The position numbers were made by a program, and so were the translations under genes. A stretch of 64,000 nucleotides of DNA from the NCBI RefSeq assembly GCF_024359525.1, contig NZ_JAKZEU010000002.1:310001-374000 (forward strand). The letters are read 5' to 3'. Source of the stretch: Paracoccus albicereus. GTDB taxonomy: Bacteria > Pseudomonadota > Alphaproteobacteria > Rhodobacterales > Rhodobacteraceae. The notes below the pieces were generated by a model. The model searched no databases and was not told the origin of the DNA. It was given only the letters and a program-made list of their open reading frames with translations. Below are positions 59,925 to 64,000 of this stretch, one piece after another (positions within the stretch are counted from its first letter, which is position 1; every line of letters starts with the position of its first letter).

Positions 59925-62717
59925 ATGCTGATCCTCGGGCCCCTGGGTTTTGCCACGCCTTGGCTGCTGGCGGCGCTGGCCGCGCAGCCGGTCCTGTGGC
60001 TGATCCTGCGCGCGATGCCGCCTGCCCCGAAGCGCCTGGCATTTCCGGGCGTGCGCCTGCTGCAGGGTCTGCGCGATCGCAATCCAGTGGCGCAACGCAC
60101 GCCGTGGTGGCTGCTGCTGCTGCGGATCCTGGCCGTCGGCTTGCTGATCCTTGCCTTCGCGGGTCCGCTGTGGAAGCCCGTCGTGACCGCGCCTGCCAGC
60201 GGTCCGCTGCTGGTGATCGTCGATTCAGGATGGGCGGCGGCGCCCGACTGGTCCGCGCGGCAGGCCCGGGCCGAGCGGGCGCTGAACGATGCGGCTGCCG
60301 CCGGGCGGCCGACAGCGCTGTTGATGGCGGACGGGCAGGGCGCGGATGGGCCGCTTGCCTTCGAGGCCGCCGACCGGCTGATCGCGGGACTGAATGGCGC
60401 CGCACCACAGGCATGGACCTCACGTCTGCCCGACGATCCCGCTGGTGCCTTGGTCGATGTTCCCGAAGGTCCGCTTTCGACCTTGTGGGTCGCGGACGGG
60501 CTCGACGGTGAAAACCGCGCCGCATGGCTGTCGGCCCTCAGTGAGCGCGGTCCCGTGACTGTTGTTCCGCCCGGACGACCGATCACCGCGCTGAGCCTTG
60601 CCGAAGGTGACACGCCATCGCTGACGCTGCACGGCACCGACGCGTTGCCGCGCGCAATCCTGGCCATCGGGCCGGACCCTCAAGGGATCGAGCGTGAACT
60701 GGCCAAGCTGACCCCAGGCGATCCCGTGACCGAAGGCGGCATCACCCGCCATCCCGTCGCGATCGACCTGCCGCCGGAGTTACGCAACCGCATCACCCGC
60801 TTCCAGATCGAGGGCGAGGCACATGCCGGTGGCGTCGTGCTGGCCGATGATCGCGTACGGCGGCGCAAGGTCGGACTTGTCGGCGATCAGGACAGCGCGG
60901 CCGAAGGCCAGCAATTGCTGTCGCCGCTGCATTATCTGCGCCAGGCGCTGGAACCGACATCCGACGTGGTCGAAGGTGGTCTGGGCGACGTGCTGAACAC
61001 CGCACCCGACGTGATCGTGCTGGCGGATCAGATCGGGATGCCCGAAACCGACCAGCTTGCCGCCTGGGTCGAGGATGGCGGCATGCTGATCCGCTTCGCC
61101 GGACCGCGCATGGCGGCATCGGATCGGCTTGCCGATGATCCGCTACTGCCGGTCCGTCTGCGTCCCGGTGGGCGCGATATCGGTGGCGCGCTGAGCTGGG
61201 GCGATCCACGCGGGCTGGCCGAATTTTCGGGTGACGGCCTGTTCGCCGGTCTTGCAGCGCCCGAGGACGTGGCGATCCGCGCACAGCTGATGGCAGAACC
61301 TGCGCCCGACCTGTCGAGCCGGACCATCGCCTCGCTGACAGACAACACGCCGCTGATCACGCGGGCCGAGCGCGGGCAGGGTCAGGTGGTCCTTTTCCAC
61401 GTCACCGCCAATGCCGAATGGTCGAACCTCCCGATCTCGGGCCTTTTCGTCGAGATGCTGGACCGGCTCGTCGCCAGCGCTCGAGCCAGCGTTCCCGATG
61501 AGGCACAGGCAACCGATCGCGAGCAATCTTTCTGGACGCCCGAGTTGGTTCTGGATGGCTACGGTCGCACGCAAAATGCCGATGATCTGGCTCCCGTCTT
61601 GGGCGGCGATCTGGCGCTTGGCCCGGGGCCGGGCCAGCCTGCGGGCCTCTATCGCGCTGGCGAACGGCAGCAGGCGCTGAACGCTGGGGGCCCGCTGGTC
61701 CTGGCGACGTGGCCCGGTGCCGTGATCGAGGAGGCGGCTTCCGCACCCGGACGGGATCTCAAGCCGCCGCTGATCGTTATCGCGGTGCTGCTGCTGGCGC
61801 TTGATGCTTTGGCCTCTGCGTTGTTGGCGCGCGGAATGCGCGTACGGCGCGGTGCGACCGCCGCGATGGTGGTTGGTGCCCTGATCCTGATGATGCCTGC
61901 ACCGGGCGCACAGGCTCAAGCGACGCCGACCGAGATCGACGAGGAAACGATCCGGGCCGCCGATGAGGTCGCACTGGCCTACGTGCTGACCGGCGAGGAG
62001 GACGTAGACCTTCTTTCCGAACAGGGCCTGTCAGGACTTGCGCGGGTGATGTCGCTACGCACATCGGTCGAGCCGGGTGCGCCTGTCGCGATCGATCTCG
62101 ACACCGCCGATCTGTCGGTGCTGACCTTTCTCTACTGGCCGGTGACCGAAGGTCAGCCCACTCCTTCGCCGCAGGCCTATGTGCGGCTGAACCATTTCCT
62201 GCGCTCGGGCGGAATGATCCTCTTCGACACGCGCGATGGTGATCTTGCCGGTGTCGGCGGTCCAGATATGAGCGGTACCTTGCAGGCCTTGGCCGCACCG
62301 CTGGACGTCCCGCCGCTGGCGCCGATCCCCGACGATCACGTCCTGACCCGCAGCTTCTATCTGCTCGAGGATTTTCCCGGCCGCTGGCAGGGCAATCCCG
62401 TCTGGGCCGAAGCGCCGCCAGCAGGCGCCGAACGGTTGGAAGGGCAGCCCTTCCGCACGCTGAACGATGGCGTCAGTCCGGTCGTGATCGGGGCGAATTC
62501 CTGGGCCGCGGCCTGGGCGCTGGATGAAAGCGGCGTGCCTGTTCTACCCGTCGGTCGCGGGTTCGAGGGCGAGCGGCAACGCGAGATGGCGTTCCGCTTT
62601 GGCATCAACCTGATCATGTATGTGCTGACGGGTAACTACAAATCCGACCAGGTTCACGTGCCCGCGTTGCTTGATCGCCTGCGCGAGGAAAGCGGAGAGA
62701 TCGAGGTGATGCCATGA
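59925..62717 (+). CDS. BatA-type N-terminal domain plus DUF4159 protein
   Basis: 930-residue membrane protein. N-terminal BatA/aerotolerance region with two helices (LGFATPWLLAALAAQPVLWLI; WWLLLLRILAVGLLILAFAG) separated by PKRLAFPGVRLL. A long extracytoplasmic alpha/beta region follows, then helices near 610-665. The C-terminal DUF4159 domain begins at about 670 (ALAYVLTGEEDVD, LTFLYWPVTEGQPTPS, FLRSGGMILFDTRDGD). Overlaps the next gene by ATGA. Confidence 0.9.
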   Translation: MLILGPLGFATPWLLAALAAQPVLWLILRAMPPAPKRLAFPGVRLLQGLRDRNPVAQRTPWWLLLLRILAVGLLILAFAGPLWKPVVTAPASGPLLVIVDSGWAAAPDWSARQARAERALNDAAAAGRPTALLMADGQGADGPLAFEAADRLIAGLNGAAPQAWTSRLPDDPAGALVDVPEGPLSTLWVADGLDGENRAAWLSALSERGPVTVVPPGRPITALSLAEGDTPSLTLHGTDALPRAILAIGPDPQGIERELAKLTPGDPVTEGGITRHPVAIDLPPELRNRITRFQIEGEAHAGGVVLADDRVRRRKVGLVGDQDSAAEGQQLLSPLHYLRQALEPTSDVVEGGLGDVLNTAPDVIVLADQIGMPETDQLAAWVEDGGMLIRFAGPRMAASDRLADDPLLPVRLRPGGRDIGGALSWGDPRGLAEFSGDGLFAGLAAPEDVAIRAQLMAEPAPDLSSRTIASLTDNTPLITRAERGQGQVVLFHVTANAEWSNLPISGLFVEMLDRLVASARASVPDEAQATDREQSFWTPELVLDGYGRTQNADDLAPVLGGDLALGPGPGQPAGLYRAGERQQALNAGGPLVLATWPGAVIEEAASAPGRDLKPPLIVIAVLLLALDALASALLARGMRVRRGATAAMVVGALILMMPAPGAQAQATPTEIDEETIRAADEVALAYVLTGEEDVDLLSEQGLSGLARVMSLRTSVEPGAPVAIDLDTADLSVLTFLYWPVTEGQPTPSPQAYVRLNHFLRSGGMILFDTRDGDLAGVGGPDMSGTLQALAAPLDVPPLAPIPDDHVLTRSFYLLEDFPGRWQGNPVWAEAPPAGAERLEGQPFRTLNDGVSPVVIGANSWAAAWALDESGVPVLPVGRGFEGERQREMAFRFGINLIMYVLTGNYKSDQVHVPALLDRLREESGEIEVMP

Positions 62718-64000
62718 CCGGCAGCCTTCGCTTCGATCCGATGCTGCCGTGGTGGATGATCGGCGCGCTGACCGCGGTCGCGTTGCTGGTCGCGGGCTTC
62801 GCGCTTTGGCGTAAGCTCAAGGGCTGGGCATGGCGGGGGCTGGCCGGACTTGCCGCCGCGGCCGCTCTGGCCGGACCTGCGCTGGAACTGGCGACGCGCG
62901 CCGGTCTGTCCGACATCGTGATCCTGCTCGACGATCGCAGCGCTAGCCAGTCTTTGCCAGGTCGCTCCGATCAGACAGACGAGGCCATCGCTGCGCTGGA
63001 GCGTGAGATTGCTGCGCTGCCCAATACCGAATTGCGCCGCGTGACGGTCGGCGATGCCGAGGAAGGCACGCTTCTGGGCGACGCGCTGGAACGCGCGATT
63101 GCGGCTGAACCGGAAAATCGCGTCGCCGGCATCGTCGCCGTGACCGACGGCCAGGCGCACGATCCGGCCTTGATCCCGCAGGACGCCCCTGCGCCGGTCC
63201 ATACCCTGCTGACCGGACGGGCAGAGGATTGGGACCGGCGGTTAGCGATCGAAGAGGCGCCGGCCTTCGGTCTGATCGATCAGACCGTGATCCTGCGCGT
63301 TCGGATCGAGGATCAGGGTGCGGTCCCCGACGACGTTGCCGGGCGGCCGGCCAGCTTGCGCATCTCGGTCGATGGAGAGGACGAGCAGGTTCTCGCGGTG
63401 CCGCCCGGCGTGCCGCTGGACGTGCCGATCACCTTGACCCATGCGGGGCAGAACGTCGTGCAAATCGGCTTTGACGCCCCCGAAACGGACGGCGAGCCGG
63501 AATTGACCGACCGCAACAACGCCGCCGCCGTGACCATCACCGGGGTGCGCGACAGGCTGCGCGTGCTGCTGGTCTCGGGAGAGCCGCACGCGGGCGAGCG
63601 AACCTGGCGCAACCTGCTGAAATCGGACGCGGCGGTGGATTTGATTCACTTCACCATCCTGCGTCCGCCAGACAAGTCCGATGGCGTTCCGGTTACCGAA
63701 TTGTCGTTGATCGCCTTTCCGACCCGCGAATTGTTCATGGAGCGGATCGACGATTTCGACTTGATCATCTTCGACCGCTACCGCGTCCGGGGCATCCTGC
63801 CGCCGACGTATTTCGACAACATCGCCCGTTATGTCGAGGATGGCGGTGCGGTGCTGGTCGCGGCGGGTCCCGAGATGGCGAGCGTGGAAAGCCTGAACCT
63901 GTCGCCGCTGGGGCGGATCCTGCCGGCGCAGCCGACCGGTCGGGTGGTGGACGCGCCGTTCCTGCCCGAACTGACGGATCAAGGGCGGCGGCACCCTGTC
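62714..64000 (+). CDS. Membrane protein of the moxR operon (partial, runs off window)
   Basis: 429 codons are visible with no stop. Begins MTGSLRFDPMLPWWMIGALT, two hydrophobic helices in the first 65 residues, then a VWA-like start (IVILLDDRSASQSLPG) and later LRVLLVSGEPHAGERTWRNL and DLIIFDRYRVRGILPPTYFD, which resemble the glutamine-amidotransferase-like fold found in the last protein of such operons. ATGA overlap with the preceding gene. The C-terminus lies beyond the window. Confidence 0.85.
   Translation, partial: MTGSLRFDPMLPWWMIGALTAVALLVAGFALWRKLKGWAWRGLAGLAAAAALAGPALELATRAGLSDIVILLDDRSASQSLPGRSDQTDEAIAALEREIAALPNTELRRVTVGDAEEGTLLGDALERAIAAEPENRVAGIVAVTDGQAHDPALIPQDAPAPVHTLLTGRAEDWDRRLAIEEAPAFGLIDQTVILRVRIEDQGAVPDDVAGRPASLRISVDGEDEQVLAVPPGVPLDVPITLTHAGQNVVQIGFDAPETDGEPELTDRNNAAAVTITGVRDRLRVLLVSGEPHAGERTWRNLLKSDAAVDLIHFTILRPPDKSDGVPVTELSLIAFPTRELFMERIDDFDLIIFDRYRVRGILPPTYFDNIARYVEDGGAVLVAAGPEMASVESLNLSPLGRILPAQPTGRVVDAPFLPELTDQGRRHPV

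Overview
The window is a GC-rich chromosomal segment of an alphaproteobacterium, most likely Paracoccus or a close relative in the Rhodobacteraceae/Paracoccaceae. The evidence is an interleaved complex I operon of the Paracoccus type (subunit genes separated by small unidentified genes), a membrane-anchored cytochrome c552 (CycM-like), the nuoN-birA-coaX-rnj order, and a 2Fe-2S ferredoxin resembling ferredoxin VI. Species assignment is inference, because no rRNA gene is present. No tRNA, rRNA, CRISPR array, transposase or integrase was seen.

Layout. 1-16.4 kb: nuoE, F, G, H, I, J, K, L, M, N on the + strand, with nine non-core genes between them (two lipoproteins, a secreted DUF5333-like protein, a DUF3291-like protein, an AhpD/CMD-like protein, a DUF5337-like protein, a protein sharing a C-terminal domain with NuoE, and 56- and 24-residue small proteins). 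16.4-21.2 kb: birA, coaX, rnj, a BASS-like transporter and trmB. 21.2-22.7 kb (- strand): an AT-richer ORF that truncates a sirtuin gene after about 36 codons, a small secreted protein, and a CTERM-like surface protein. 22.9-25.7 kb: a DMT transporter and lepA. 25.7-26.75 kb: a strikingly AT-rich membrane-protein gene split by a -1 frameshift at a T7 run. 26.8-32 kb: small stress or metabolic genes (DsrE-like, GAF, secreted proteins, a phasin-like small protein with an unusual repeat-rich upstream region, an alpha/beta hydrolase) and glyA. 32-35.5 kb: nadK, prfC and a second DMT transporter. 35.5-40 kb: an RND efflux pump pair. 40.1 kb: the SRP RNA. 40.2-42.1 kb: a frameshifted cyclic-nucleotide phosphodiesterase/5'-nucleotidase gene. 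42.3-48.6 kb: an SRPBCC protein, pheA, cycM, a YejA-like binding protein, rpiA and gor. 48.7-53.6 kb: hflK-hflC-degP and a ferredoxin. 53.6-58 kb (- strand): a TetR regulator, typA/bipA with a structured leader, two twin micro-proteins, a hydroxypyruvate-isomerase-like protein and a DUF1285 protein. 58-64 kb: a moxR-DUF58-BatA/DUF4159-membrane protein operon that runs off the end.

How the parts fit together: the first quarter builds respiratory complex I; cycM serves the terminal part of the same chain. hflKC-degP, bipA, lepA and moxR are envelope and translation quality-control functions. Most gene pairs are tightly packed, with ATGA or TGATG overlaps that imply translational coupling. The two AT-rich segments (21.16-21.55 kb and 25.69-26.75 kb) are the clearest candidates for acquired DNA. 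Each abuts the stop codon of a housekeeping translation gene (trmB, lepA).
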